A stretch of 64,000 bases of DNA, taken from contig JARVKI010000045.1 in NCBI GenBank assembly GCA_036674765.1, positions 1 through 64,000 on the forward strand, given 5' to 3'. Below are positions 47,817-60,604 of this stretch, piece after piece. A program made the position numbers and the translations under genes. This DNA comes from Seiridium cupressi (taxonomy: Eukaryota > Ascomycota > Sordariomycetes > Amphisphaeriales > Sporocadaceae). The stretch's first letter is position 1. Every line of letters begins with the position of its first letter. Under the pieces are notes generated by a model that searched no databases, was not told the DNA's origin, and saw nothing but the letters and a program-made list of their open reading frames with translations.

Positions 47817-49006
47817 TTATTCCCCTTCTTTCTTGCTAGCATCCTCTTTCATGCCCCTCAAGATCCACTCCCGTGCCTGCTTCGCATGTTCTTCCTCTGT
47901 CATGGGCTTTGTGTCTTTGGACGATGGGACATTGAAACCCTTTTTAAAGCCCTCGCGCTCGTAGCAGAGATTGACCCAATCCTTCAGCTTGGGAAACTCA
48001 TCCAGAGGGATGCCAGCCCAACCTGCGTATATGTCAGCTACTACGGAAAAGCTCTAGTGTTACGATACCTCACGATATCTTTTCAATGCTGCATGGGATA
48101 ACTTACCAGCACTAGCGACCCATCCCCAGCATGCGATGTCGGCGATGGTAAGGCGGTCGCCCACGAGAAAGCCCGAGGTCGAGGCTTCCAGCTGTTTCGA
48201 CATGACGCGGTAGAGTCGCTTCACCTCATTCTGGTAGCGATTGATGCCGTATTCAATCTTCTCTGGAGCGTATCCTTGTAGCAGTTAGCAGCCCTCGCTC
48301 GTCGCGGGACATGCGGGTGAGACATGACAAATGACCCACGGAAAAAATGGTTTGCTTGTCTTGGGACGAAATGTTAGTTTTTAGACCTCTTCTCCATTGA
48401 CCTGACACGCCGCCTCGACTCACCCTTGCATAGGACCAAGCCCGCCCATCTGCCAGAATAGCTGCATGATATTCATCAATGCCATAACGTTAGATGTAGT
48501 ATAAACCTAGCTTACCCAATTGTTCACCTCCCAATACTCTCGCGTCCCTTTGGGATACGAGATTTTGTGGCCGGTATCGTAGCGCTCCACCAGGTACTGC
48601 AAGATGGATCCACTCTCAAAGATGCGGATGGTGCTGCCATCAGTGAAGGTGTCCGTGATGGCGGGGATGCGACCATTCGGGTTGATCTCCAGAAACCACG
48701 GCTCCTATATGTAACGCGGTAGTCAGTAAGCTGAGAATCAGGCCCATGTAGAAGGCCGGCGCGGTTCGACCACATGGTAAGGCGAAGCGGGGGAAAGTCG
48801 AATTGACTGATTACCTTCTGCTCGTCCTTCCCCAACTCAATCGCATGGAGCTAAAAAATAATGGTGTAAGCTGACAACTAAGCGAAAACATGTTAAGATG
48901 AATTGAAAATTACAGTATACTTTAGACCTAGCTCCTCTAGGACGATGGACGCTTTCTGTCCGTTCGGCGTCTTCGTGGTATATAAGGTGATGTTTGAGTC
49001 GGCCAT
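47817..49006 (-). CDS. Glutathione S-transferase (Ure2-like)
   Basis: Seven exons: 49006-48914, 48850-48815, 48704-48516, 48461-48424, 48359-48340, 48274-48107, 48022-47817, giving 249 residues with every junction in phase. The N-terminal thioredoxin fold ([46 protein letters not shown]) binds glutathione; the helical C-terminal domain follows ([37 protein letters not shown]). The pattern is that of the fungal Ure2-like GST class, cytosolic enzymes conjugating glutathione to electrophiles or reducing peroxides. Exon 5 is only 20 nt (QANHFF), needed to complete the conserved GPMQGQANHFFRYAPE. No prion-type Asn-rich N-terminus. Intact. Confidence 0.94.
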
Positions 49007-49671
49007 GGTCGGTCTCACGTTTATGGTCCAAAACTTCCAGTTTAGGGATCGTATAGCTGAGCGTCAAGATTGCAATGCAGAAGTGAGGGGGTGAGGCTGG
49101 GTGAATGTGGAGAGAGATCGGATTGGATATACTCGGAGAGGGCCGAGGAATCATTGGTAAGCTAAGCCTCACTGCAACTCCCGCAACCCTGGCTGTTGTG
49201 TTGCATAGCGCGACATTACACCGCGTGTGGTACATCTTGATGTTTTGTGTTCAATACAAGCCACGTACGGCCTCTCCCAGTGACTTTGTGGGAACAGTGC
49301 ATCTGTTTCAGCGAATCAAAATTACGTTGCCAAACATTGCTGAAGTGGTTGTTTCGCATGACCTTAACTTTGGAATATTCCCTAAAGCATGCAGGCACAT
49401 GACTACCGTCATTGGTGTAAATGGAGAAATGTTCTATACACTAGTACAATCAGCGCGAGACGCGCTCTTCATACTGCACACACCATGGCTGCACCTTTCT
49501 CTCTTATATCCATGTCCAGCCCGTGACGGATCCCTCGGCAACTCCAAGAGCCAAACCCCATCGCATCGTTTCTCTGGCGTATATGTTGACCGTTTGACCG
49601 TCCACGAATTCCCAGTAGTCTATTGAAGGCGGGCAGAGAGGCGTAAATTATTATACAAGTTCGGGGAGAGT
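49007..49671. other. Intergenic between GST and ACP genes
   Basis: An open forward frame at 49105-49626 has no recognisable family and lies in the shared upstream/downstream space; not called. Confidence 0.4.
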
Positions 49672-50269
49672 TTAGTTGGCATCAGGTTGGCTCTGAATGT
49701 ACTCGACGGCCTTGTCCACTGTTCACGCAGATACACAGTCAGAATATGCATTCGTCGCAAGGTTAGTGGCGCAAATGGGATGCTTACCGCTGTGGATGGC
49801 ATCGGCATCCTTGTCCGGGATCTCAATGCTGAACTCCTCCTCTATCGCCATAACAACCTCGACGGTGTCCAGGCTGTCCAGACCGAGGTCGTTCGCGAAG
49901 TGAGCAGTGGGCTTGATCTGTAATCAGCTGGTTAGCCTCATTTTCCCAAGTGGTTTTTCTCGTCCTCGCATCCAGATCGTTGACTGCTAAACGTCCCCCA
50001 GCACCATAGCATAGGTAATTTTACTCAGGAGGTAGACCTACGTTGGTCGTGTCGTTGACCTTGTCGAAACCCTGCAGAATGCCCATGATCCGGCCCTCAA
50101 TCTCCTCCTTCTTCAGCCCCGAAGCAGCAGAGTACATGCGGACAGTCTTGAAAGCAGCGATTCTCGACGTGGCAGGGGCGGCCAGTCTGAAAACGGGGGC
50201 GCGAACGACGGGGCGAGCAGCGATGCGAGATGCCGAGGCGGCAGTGCGGACTAATGCTGTTCGAAACAT
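49672..50269 (-). CDS. Mitochondrial acyl carrier protein (complex I subunit)
   Basis: Three exons: 50269-50042, 49917-49788, 49718-49672 (introns 124 and 69 nt), 134 residues. An Arg/Ala-rich mitochondrial presequence ([20 protein letters not shown]) precedes the carrier domain. The motif [20 protein letters not shown] carries the Ser that receives 4'-phosphopantetheine. In mitochondria this protein carries the growing acyl chain for lipoic-acid precursor synthesis and, bound to LYR proteins, is a subunit of respiratory complex I and a partner in Fe-S cluster assembly. It lies 0.5 kb downstream of another complex I subunit gene on the same strand. Intact and presumably essential. Confidence 0.96.
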
Positions 50270-50800
50270 GATGACGGGTATGGGGGACTCAATTGGGACA
50301 GAGATTGGGTGATGGCGGTAGAGTCGGGCTGGTGGTCTCGAGAAATGACGTTGAGATGGTGTTGTTGCTTGGAGCAAATGGAAGTCATCATAAATTTCTC
50401 GCCCAAGAGCTCTCGGAGCTAGCGCGGTCTCGGTGTTTTCGGGAGCTTCACGTGACCTGAACGTTTGCCGAGTGGGCCAGTGCTTCAGCGAATAAGATGC
50501 GCTAGAATTGCAGCTTATGAATGACCAGGAGAGTTTCGAGAGAAGAAAGCAAAATGTTCAACTGAGAAGAGCGGGATTGGAACACGTCGCATAGATGGAT
50601 TTAGGGCCAGATTTGGGTAGAATTACGTAGAGGATATGCGATAGCCGTAAACTTGCCAGAGCATGCCAAGCGCCGAATTGAGGAAAAATTCAGAGCAAAC
50701 CGAGACAAGATTTGGACAACAAATGAGATGTTCTTTTACTCTACGTAATATGTACAGTCCTGCCCTGATCATGCGCCATCCAATATGCAAAGTACGTCCC
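50270..50800. other. Spacer between two complex I genes
   Basis: About 530 bp containing the promoter of the acyl carrier protein gene and the 3' end of the 23-kDa subunit gene; no other frame supported. Confidence 0.5.
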
Positions 50801-51599
<799 letters not shown>

Positions 51600-53280
51600 G
51601 GTGTGCGGGTGCAATTGGGCAGATTGCGGGGAGCGGAGAGGTCTCGTTGTCGAGGATGATGGGCGGGATGGCGAATCGTGATAGCTTGGAGGTGATGATG
51701 AATTCGAAATTCGGCACCCGGACAGTGGAGCTCCGATTACAAAGGGCGGCCATAGATTGGCCAGAGCTACTTGGGGTGGCGTATTACCAATCTGTGGCCG
51801 TCGGTCGTACAGCACTGCGTGTGGCGGTGCAACGCCGAACAGATTTCAGCCCGCAACCATTTGATTGATGGACCCCCGAAAGCGGTCCACTTGCAGTCTT
51901 TAGGCCGGCACGGACGAGCAAACTGCGAATAGCTTCACTCCTTCGACGAGGTGCAAATTGCAACGTTCTCAATGCACAACAAATGGTATCCAGGAATACG
52001 TGATAACCGGTGCATACCCGAATTTTCCGACAAATGGAAATCTGTTAATAATCCCATGAGGCCCACGAAAAATCGATAGTAACGATTTTCTCCGTTTAAC
52101 TCTATTATTTGATATAGCCGAATTGGCCCGCAAGTACCTACTTACTTATTACTGGAGGCACACCGTATGCCTGTGATCGGCCAAGCCCTTACTGGTGGCT
52201 AGGACGGAAAGTCGCAGGATAACCACCAGGGCACAACGGGGGACTGCTAACTCATCTCGAGGTGCGGGTCCTGTTTCTATGGGTCCTGAACGCCGACCAT
52301 ATGCCTCGTACTATAGTCACTATTTCGGTGTTCCTTACCGATCACCATTTCGCAGACGATGGATTGAGTGGCCAAAGCTCGCAGACTGAATTGCGTTCTG
52401 ATGGCACGAGCATGCAAATTCCAAGCTCATTCGACTCGTCCAAGTTCATCCTCGTGAGTAGAGAATGCTTCCTGTATATTTTTGTGAGGAATATAGTCCG
52501 CAATGGTGACGGAGAGCTTGCGACACTTCCTCCTGATGGGGCATTGAACCTGGAGAAATAAATCTCGGGCATGTGTCAGTGGTAAGCAGTGTGCTATAGG
52601 CTAGCATTTTGTGTTAAGCTTAGCCGGTCATTGAGTGAGCTGCTAATATGCTTGATTCTGCTTGTTTGTAAGTCAATAAGTCCATTTTGTCAGTGCCCAC
52701 CAATGTTTATCCACCTCCGGCCTAAATTTTAATAGGAGGATAACCTGAAGTACGCCTTGACCAATAGCGGACATAGCGAGATAAAAGCTTTTATAGCCAA
52801 ACGAGATCTGTGATAGAGAGACAGAATACCCTAGTCTCAAACTAGACAAATGAAGCGGAACATGCAATTTTAGCTGCCCAGAGGTTGCCGGAACGTCTTC
52901 CAATGGGCTTGACGGACGACGACGCCACGTGTATGAGGGAACCCAGCAACTTATCATGTGGTAGATGACAGACGTCAGGTGTGCTGATCCTGTAGCTTGC
53001 ATATGGAAATAACGGCGGGAGATGGTGGAGTTCCAAGGAGCAGGAGAGGTGAAGTCAAGTACACAATAACTTGCTCAACTGTAGTGCTTGGTCACTGAAG
53101 ACCCATCCAAGGTCTGCTATAATTATCTCTCAGGACAGGAGGTACTATCTGGCCCCACATTATGAAGTGGTTGGAGGAACTGTATTCGGATGTCTTGCTT
53201 CGCGATGCTAGACTTGAACACAATTTTGACATACTTCTTACAGTGTGCCTTTGCATTGCTGCTCGATCTGCGCCCGGCTA
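51600..53280. other. Intergenic, no gene recognised
   Basis: Contains the promoter of the 23-kDa subunit gene at its left end. No other supported frame; a few short AT-rich patches. Confidence 0.45.
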
Positions 53281-53740
53281 CTAGCCGGCCATAACAGCTG
53301 GGTCGCCATCAACCCAGACAATCTTTGCTTTCCAGCTGCTAATTTTCCACAATTCGCCGATTTTGACGAGGTCGCAAAAGTACAAACCACCGGAAAGAAC
53401 TTGTTTAAGCCTGGCTCGGAGCCTTTGCCCGGATGGACGTGGTAGGCTAAGGCTGAGCGCGTCACCTTGGCTGTAGTGGAGCTCTTATTGTTGACGCGCA
53501 TATTGGAAAGGAAGTGCGTTGTATCGAGTTTGGAAACTCTGTCGAAAACAACGATTTTCGTTCCTGACTGCCCTTAACGGAGGCACCAGGCATTTCGGCC
53601 ACGATGTCCTCGGTCAGGGCTGACAGTCGTAGCGCTTCATCGGCGTGGTCGAAGGCAAGGACGGCACGATAGAGCGCATCGGCGCTGGCTTCACTCTCGG
53701 TTAAAGGGCTCGCAAGATTAGCTGGGAGTGCGAAGGCCAT
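53281..53740 (-). pseudogene. SnoaL-like (NTF2-fold) protein, two frameshifts
   Basis: The reverse strand reads MAFALPANLASPLTESEASADALYRAVLAFDHAD, VFDRVSKLDTTHFLSNMRVN, KVTRSALAYHVHPGKGSEP and SGGLYFCDLVKIGELWKISSWKAKIVWVDGD, the complete order of a fungal SnoaL-like domain (small cone-shaped pocket proteins, often polyketide cyclases or hydratases). The pieces lie in three frames: one shift near 53570 and one near 53420. Total length without them is about 150 codons, the family norm, and the protein ends at TAG 53283-53281. Lost by single-base changes only, so this decay is recent or partly an assembly artefact. Confidence 0.8.
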
Positions 53741-53975
53741 ATTGGTGACTGGAGCCGTTGGGTAAGAAGCGCTGAAAGCCTGGTATGAGAAATCATCAAG
53801 CCCGTATCTTCATTAAGCTATCCACTACCAACTTATTCGTCGAAGACTTCGTCGCCAATCTACTCGCCACGTCCCTCCTTATCAATATCGTCCAGTTTCT
53901 CATCATGTGACGCGGATACTTGTTGACAAGGTATGAAAAGCTTCTACCTGTTATGATTCAACTAACAAGACGCAG

Positions 53976-55440
53976 CTGTGAGTGAATCGGCATTTCCGGA
54001 TTATCTAACGACGGCAGGCTGTTCTTCTTATTTCCCGACAATTGTCATTCCACCGACAAGGTAAATGATTTATGAGAAAGATCTACATTTCATGACAAAG
54101 CTGAACCCGCTTAAAGTACATTTACTGTGACTTCGGCAATCTCTTCGACAACATTCGCTGCGCAGGATATGATATTCACGACATCGGAATATTTTACGGC
54201 TACTGTCTTCGCAGGCGGCACTGATACGACAACACTAGATGCAACGGCTACCACAACCTTTCTTGCAACCGAAACAGATATCTCTTAAGTGACGGCAACG
54301 GAAACAATTGACGAGACAGCTCTTACAGTGGTCTATGTGGTTTCAACGAGCACCGATTACGTCGTGGCCAGTACTAATGTCTTCGTCACGGAGACAGATA
54401 CGGTCTATACCACACTGGTCTCAACCGTCGATGTTGACACAACTTCTACTGTTGACGTCGTTGCGACGAATTTTGGTTCCACCACAGTTACCGTTTCAAA
54501 CGTTGTGACTGTTAGTTCCTCGCACAGCCGTGGACGTGGCGACAGCCCTGACTATCATCCGCACATTCATTCCGTCCGCTGTGCAGTAATCGTTACCAGT
54601 ACCATTACACCCGCGACGGTCACCATATTGACGACGCAAAGCACGGCTACAATTAGCTCGGTTACCAATACAGAGACGGACTACACAACTGACAGTCAAG
54701 TCACAGCGACTGTCCCTGACATAACCACAAGCATCACAAGCATCACAAGCCTCATCAGCACTGAGACTGAACTTACAACGGTTGAAACCGACACTATCCT
54801 CAGTACCACAAGCACAGCCACCGAGCTCCTAACCACCAGCACCGAAACTGACACGTTGACGGTTGCCACTGAGACCACAACTGTGCCCTTGGAAACTAAT
54901 GTCATGACCATCACAACCGCAACTCAATATGTTACTGTGATGACTGCGATCGTTGAGTTAACTGTCGTTGCAACCGTAACCGTCACTTCCTCTACAACCA
55001 GCCTGCCGGCCTGCCCCTTAAACATTCCACAGTACAATATCCAAGTGAGCGGCGGTACCTACAACGGCTACTATCTCTACTCAACTCCATACTCTGGCCA
55101 AAGTTCAGATTTGGTCACTGCCAGTCTCTCATTAGAGACTACCGCAGAGTATAAATTCAGCCTCTCTGGTACCAGTCTTTCAAACTACCATCGCAACATT
55201 CTGGTCACACCTGCAAATACGGCGTTCTCCTATGCCATATTTCGGCTTCCAGCTACAGTTCCCACTGGGTCAGAAGTAAATGCCCTTGCGCAGGCACTTG
55301 ACGCAGGGGTGAAAAGTCGCTGGACACCACTTGGGTCGGATCGAATGAAATCGTCGCAAAAGTTGCCCAGTACATCTACCCCTCAGTCTATGGAAAGTGA
55401 GTACATACATGAAACCAGCGGCATGGTTGGTGTTGCATAG
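53976..55440 (+). pseudogene. Thr/Ser-rich cell-wall adhesin-like protein, broken
   Basis: An exon from 53976 to 54060 (SESAFPDYLTTAGCSSYFP) splices over a 56-nt intron to a long low-complexity region from 54117 with many Thr, Val and Ser residues (TETDT-, TST- and VTVT-type words), typical of O-glycosylated fungal wall proteins. A TAA at 54286-54288 interrupts it (TETDIS*VTATE). A conserved C-terminal domain starts at PACPLNIPQYNIQVSGGTYN. Near 55310 another frame takes over, TTWVGSNEIVAKVAQYIYP, which ends at a plausible GTGAGT donor (55397), so the frame shifts there. The first exon with a signal peptide and the 3' exons were not identified. Probably surface-exposed when functional. Confidence 0.68.
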
Positions 55441-55805
55441 AGCAAGTCGGGACTGCGGAAAACTGCAATCGTCGACCATATTTGATCTGTATTCCCGTTG
55501 GCCGCTTACATTACCTAGGTGTTGTATGGATAACTCTATAGTCGACGGGATGCCACAGTCCACGGAGATACAATACAAGGCAAGGCAGGCACCACGACAA
55601 CAAGTCATAAGCCATGTGAGTTGAACAACAGTGATAAGTATCGCCACATAGTAATTTGATGATTGGACACAGGAATGTAGTCAAAAGCTGGCATGTAGCG
55701 ATCACTGAGAGCGTACGTGCGATAGAACTCGACTGAAAAGTCACTCATCTGTGTTTGCACCCCACTGAAGCCACGATCAATGCTCGTCCGAGGACGCGCT
55801 CAGCA
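55441..55805. other. Intergenic, no gene recognised
   Basis: Short convergent spacer; any 3' exons of the adhesin relic would lie here but none was recognised. Confidence 0.35.
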
Positions 55806-56564
55806 CTAGAAAATAAGGGACCGTTGTGCTTTGAGCACATACATCTTCGCCCCTTCAAAGTTCCAGGGGCCCTCTTCACTTTTGACAAAGAAACCCTTTG
55901 ATCTCAACAGTTGCTCCGCGTCCGCGAGCTGGCCGCTCAAGTCGCAAACCTCCGCCACGACATTTTGGAACAAGGTCCAATGCTCATCATCGATGCCTCT
56001 GAGCAGTTCAACTTCCGCACCTTCGATATCAATCTTCAGCAGGTCCACTCGGGTGACTTCCGAGTGCTCTTCCAGTACTTCGCTGAGCCGCTTGACTGAA
56101 ACCGGTACCTCTCGAGCCCCAACTGACATCTTGTTGGCCGTGGCTTCTCCGAGCGTGTGGCCAACCGACTTCAAGAACTTTTCCTGCTCATCTCGGACGA
56201 GGGTAGAGATTGTGGGTGTGGTCGGGTAGAAAGTCAACATCTGTCTTCGACTCTGCGAGCCCAGCGCGATCTGCAGCGGCTCGACCCCTAAGACGTTGTG
56301 CAGTTTGAGATTCTTGAGCAAGAAGTTGTGTGTCTCAGGGGCGGGCTCGAACGCCAAGATCTTCGCCGATGGGAAGACCTTCTTGACGTAGAGGCTGAAG
56401 AGCCCAATGTTCGCGCCGGCATCGACGATAACTGGGTTCTCAGGAAGGTAGGAGATGTCGTAGCATTTGTCCACGAAGATCTCCTTGTGAACGAAGCGAG
56501 CTTCCTCTTCGTTGCTGGTGAAGCATGACAACCCGTCAGGGAGCTCCACAAGTTTCTCGCTCAT
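55806..56564 (-). CDS. FkbM-family SAM methyltransferase
   Basis: Single exon, 252 residues. The Rossmann fold for S-adenosylmethionine is explicit: VIVDAGANIGLFSLYV (45-60), then ILAFEPAPETHNFLLKNL, and VDLLKIDIEGAEVELLRGI, the last being the signature of FkbM-type O-methyltransferases. These enzymes methylate hydroxyl groups of secondary metabolites or sugars; the substrate cannot be read from the sequence. No signal peptide or membrane segment. It is the leftmost of four intact tailoring-type genes (methyltransferase, P450, dehydrogenase, P450) within 7.6 kb, and may act on the same compound. Intact, no intron. Confidence 0.9.
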   Translation of the reverse strand: MSEKLVELPDGLSCFTSNEEEARFVHKEIFVDKCYDISYLPENPVIVDAGANIGLFSLYVKKVFPSAKILAFEPAPETHNFLLKNLKLHNVLGVEPLQIALGSQSRRQMLTFYPTTPTISTLVRDEQEKFLKSVGHTLGEATANKMSVGAREVPVSVKRLSEVLEEHSEVTRVDLLKIDIEGAEVELLRGIDDEHWTLFQNVVAEVCDLSGQLADAEQLLRSKGFFVKSEEGPWNFEGAKMYVLKAQRSLIF

Positions 56565-57287
56565 GGTGGAGCTGTTTTAGCGGAGACTGGTGAGCGCCGG
56601 GGACGTTCTATGGGCTGTCGGATAAATATAGAATGCTTACATTTGCTTGCTAAAATGTCAAGGGTACTTCTCAGCTGGCAGAACTGACTTTGATTGCGAT
56701 GATCTGGAAGATCTTGTGAAAGATGTCGGTATAAACTCTGTTGGAGAACATACATCAATGAGAAAGTATTATAATCAAGTTTACTTATAGCCTTATCCTG
56801 AAGATAATTCAGTATGTATCTGGCCATTATCTTAAAAATACCCAACACGCCACTTGAGCCATGTGATCTTTCGGAGTTACTGCGCAAAAGTTTTAGCAAG
56901 AAGGGAAATAAACCTCGACTTCAATCAACTCCCCAGATTTGGATGTTATGCATGGGGAAGACGGGGGCGCCCGGACTCAAATTGTATCCCACCGGCCGCA
57001 TAATTTGTCCGAAGAGTTGAATGGCGCTAACATCCGTGTATATGGGCACATTCAGAGTCAAATCTAGTGTATTCAAATTCAGAGCTCCGATCTCGTAATG
57101 GAGAACCCCATGACTGACCATTGTTGTTGCATCGGTTAGAATCGCGCACCGAGACGCGTTCCTGAATATTGTCGCACGAACAAAGACCAATATATTAGTA
57201 ACATACCTAACTCATATAGACGGGTGCGAATCGTACCATGGTGTCTTCGTCTCTCTTGGGATAACTGGTCGACGATTGGGGCCAGCC
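56565..57287. other. Divergent promoter region, FkbM gene and P450
   Basis: About 720 bp between divergent genes; suitable for shared regulation. No coding frame recognised. Confidence 0.5.
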
Positions 57288-58972
57288 ATGTCTTTCTTCC
57301 AATATCTCACCGGCGTCACGTCGACACTTTTGGCTGGGAACCGAATTCAAGCCCCGTTGGTACTTATTACCGTTATCTTGTCTACTGTAAGCAAACAAGA
57401 ATACTGTTGATGAGACCTTGGTTTTCTGACTCGCATCCAGGCTATCGCACTGGTGTTCTTTACCTTCATTTATCGCCTATGGATACATCCGCTATCCGCA
57501 TTTCCCGGTCCCAGACTCCTGGCTATGACTAGCTTCTATGAGCAGTATCATGGTAACATTAAAGGCACATGGCTGCGGAAGGTGTCGCAACTGCACCGCG
57601 AATATGGCCCCGTGGTCCGGATTGGGCCGAACCGGCTGGCAATAGATGGTAGCATTGGATGGCCACGGATCTTTGCTCACCGTAGTGGCCGCGAGTACGA
57701 GAAAGACCAAAGATATCTCTACCCAGGGGCGGAACTGAGCCTCGCTTCGGCACCCCAGGAGCTCCACCGCCATCAAAGAAAGCACATGGCACCTGCTTTT
57801 AACGAATTCGGGCTGACAGAGCATCAAGAAACAATCAATGGATACATCGAACTTCTGCTGTGTCAGCTTGAGAAGGAGACCCAGCATGGAAAGCCCGTCG
57901 ACATGGTACAATGGATTGATTTCGCGATTTTCGATATGGCGGGAGACTTCACCTGGGGCGAGTCATTCCATAACCTGGATTCCGATGACCACCCGCAGTG
58001 GATTCTCCACTCCAACGCCACTGAAGGCGCGAAAGGGCTGGGTATGCTCCGGTTTGTCCAGTGGTACCCTGCACTTCGGCCGCTCCTGCTCGCATGGAAG
58101 GGTCAATCCAGCATGGCGACCGAGGAAGGTAACCGAGACTGGTCAATGATCAAGGCCGAAGCGAGGATGGACATTGGAGTACAACGCGAGGATGGTAAGC
58201 GTGACCTGATGTCCTACATGATGAGCAAAGATCGGGACGGATGTACTGTCATGAGTAAGCAAGAGATTCTGCTCAACTCGCCTTTCGTGTTTGGCGCGGG
58301 AAGTGAAACCGTCGCCACCGCGTTGGAGGCGTGGGTTTTCTATCTCGGCCAGACTCCTCGCGCTTACGAACGCCTTGCGGATGAGATCCGCCAAACATTC
58401 CGCAGTGAGGGAGATATCAACCCTAGAAGCTTAGCTCATCTGCCCTACCTGAATGCCTGCATCGAGGAGGCTCTAAGGCTTTACCCCCCTGCTCCTGAAA
58501 TTCCGCCAAGGGTTTGCCCAGAGGACGGCGATATTGATGGTAATTTTGTACCGAAAGGGGTGAGTCATTGCTGCCATATTGATCTGCTTTTGCGATAGGT
58601 AGGACGGTCACTAACCATACTCAAAAGACTAGCATATCCGTGTATTTATGGGCGACCTTCCGCAACAGGGACCATTTCCACGACGCGGATGCATTCTGGC
58701 CCGAACGATGGCTTAATACAACACATGCCATGTACGATAAAAAGTTTTCAGACGACAACCGTGATGCTTTTAAGCCATTTAGTCACGGGCCTCGTGATTG
58801 TATAGGTAAAAACCTGGCTTATCTGGAAATGCGACTCCTGATAAGTCGGCTTCTATATCGGTTCGACTTTGAGCTCGCATCAGGTCAGTCAGATTGGCAC
58901 GACAAGCAGAAATATCTGGTGGTATGGGCAAAAAGCCCATTATGGGTTCGTTTGAAGGGGAGAGAGTTGTAA
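57288..58972 (+). CDS. Cytochrome P450 monooxygenase (first copy)
   Basis: Three exons: 57288-57386, 57441-58559, 58628-58972 (introns 54 and 68 nt), 520 residues. An N-terminal membrane anchor (APLVLITVILSTAIALVFF) and the Pro-rich hinge FPGPR precede the catalytic domain. Landmarks: I-helix FGAGSETVATAL (oxygen activation), K-helix EEALRLYPP (ExxR), PERWL, and haem-binding FSHGPRDCIG (457-466, Cys464). It is a class II, ER-bound enzyme of the isotrichodermin C-15 hydroxylase/benzoate hydroxylase-like fungal group, probably hydroxylating a terpenoid, polyketide or aromatic. Intact. A second P450 of the same broad group lies 2.6 kb downstream. Confidence 0.95.
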
Positions 58973-59518
58973 AGAGAAGACATGTATGTGCGAGTAAATA
59001 AAGCGACTCGAAAAGGCGCATCTTGGCAAACGATTCATTGGACCGGGGGCTTCGGACACAATGCGAGCGATATCACGTGCAATATCTATACAATCAACTT
59101 TAACCAGTAAGTTGTAGTTCAGAGTGGCTTCGAAGTAGGGATAATCTTTGGGGCTCAGTAAATTGAGACCTAATTCTTTATTGGATATGGCGATACGAAT
59201 TTTTATGGTGACCTGAAATGACTTGTTCTCCGCATGAAATACATTTGTCTCTATATTTAAGTCTTACATTGTCGTACATCGTGCTGCTTTGTAGCGAGTC
59301 TGGGTGTACTCATGGTGAGTGCAAACTACTAATGAGTTCGGAATGTATAAATTCCGATGACATATCCTCTTCCAAATTGTTGGTGCCAATATCATAACGC
59401 AGTTACAAACGACTGGACGGGTTATATGCACTATCTTGAGGACACATCAGCTGGACTGAAGTGTCGACTACATAGGCTTCAACAATATTATCATGCTAAA
59501 TGCGCTTGGGAATTTCAT
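58973..59518. other. Convergent spacer, no gene
   Basis: Between the convergent P450 and dehydrogenase genes; AT-rich, no coding frame. Confidence 0.5.
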
Positions 59519-60604
59519 TCATATGCCTCGAACCCCGATGGTGAGAAAGAGATTGTCCTCGTCCTCTGTCCGTAACATCTGAGCTCGTAATTCATCTACG
59601 TCCCATGCCGCCCACGCGAAGCGTCCGTGTAGAAATGCAGCCTGCTCAGTTGCTGCCCAAACAGCAAACTGCCCTGGCAGGTCCACTATATAGTCATCAG
59701 CATCGAAAGATTATCTCAGAAAAGCTGGGTGATACCAACCAGAATCCCAATCAACAGGGCTGTCTTCAGTATAGCCACCATTGCGCACCGTCTCGGACAA
59801 TATGACTCCAGGGTGAAAGCTGACAATTTGCATTCTCTTTCGATCAACCCCCGCAGCGATCGCCTGCATCAAGACTTGACCGAAGATTTTACTCAGCGTG
59901 TATGAAGGGGCCATAGCTGCAGCGTTTATGTCGTGGATTGCTTTGCTCGAGACAAAGACAACGTACTTATTCGTGAAATATATCAGCGGCGCTCCTGGGT
60001 TACAATTATGTACTCTGGTCTCGGGAATTGGTCTTACCTGTTGCTTATCCGCGTCAATTTCTTGGGTATAAAACCGCTTAATAAAGTCAAGTGAGGACCT
60101 CACGTTGTGTTCATACACCTCCCAGGTAGCTTGAAGTCCCGTCGTCAAAATATCGCCGGTTCCTCCGAGCCTTGCTGCGTTGAGGATGAGCACGTCAACG
60201 TAAATCCCATTCGTACGAAGGAGGTTCCAGAGATCAGCTGTATCCTCAAGCTTGCCAACGTCACAGGTATAACCACGAAAAGAAACATTACAAAATTCCT
60301 TCGAAAGCGCCGTAACCGCACTTGCCAATACATCAGCCCGACGGCCAGTGAGAATTATTTTAGACGGAGAAGCTTGCGCAAAGCTCCTCGCAACAGCAAA
60401 CCCAATACCAGCTGATCCACCCGTTACCAGTATCGTCTTCCCTGACTGGCTTAATTGCGGTCTCAATGGTGATATCGCCGCATACGGTTGTTTGTGCACC
60501 GTACGTATAGTGAGCTGGTGAGCACTCATACTGTGTTGATGAGATTGAAGGCTGTTGTTCGATTTTTTAGGAAATATGGTATTGCAAAAACGTGATGCTG
60601 CCAT
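59519..60604 (-). CDS. Short-chain dehydrogenase/reductase
   Basis: Three exons: 60604-60038, 59965-59740, 59685-59519, 319 residues. The first intron is exactly 72 nt with no in-frame stop, so an unspliced transcript would still encode a protein with 24 extra residues. The second (donor GTTGGT) leads to LPGQFAVWAATEQA ... FVWAAWDVDEL, the usual C-terminus of this fungal SDR group. NAD(P) motif TGGSAGIG (61-68), LILNAAR, VSSK and the catalytic YTLSK are present. It oxidises or reduces an alcohol/ketone on a small metabolite. The start may instead be the Met at 60529, which removes a Ser/Gln-rich N-terminus. Lies between two P450 genes. Confidence 0.9.

Noticed and set aside
49105..49626. 173-residue forward frame upstream of the GST gene
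   Set aside because: No recognisable domain, and it occupies the GST promoter; not supported.
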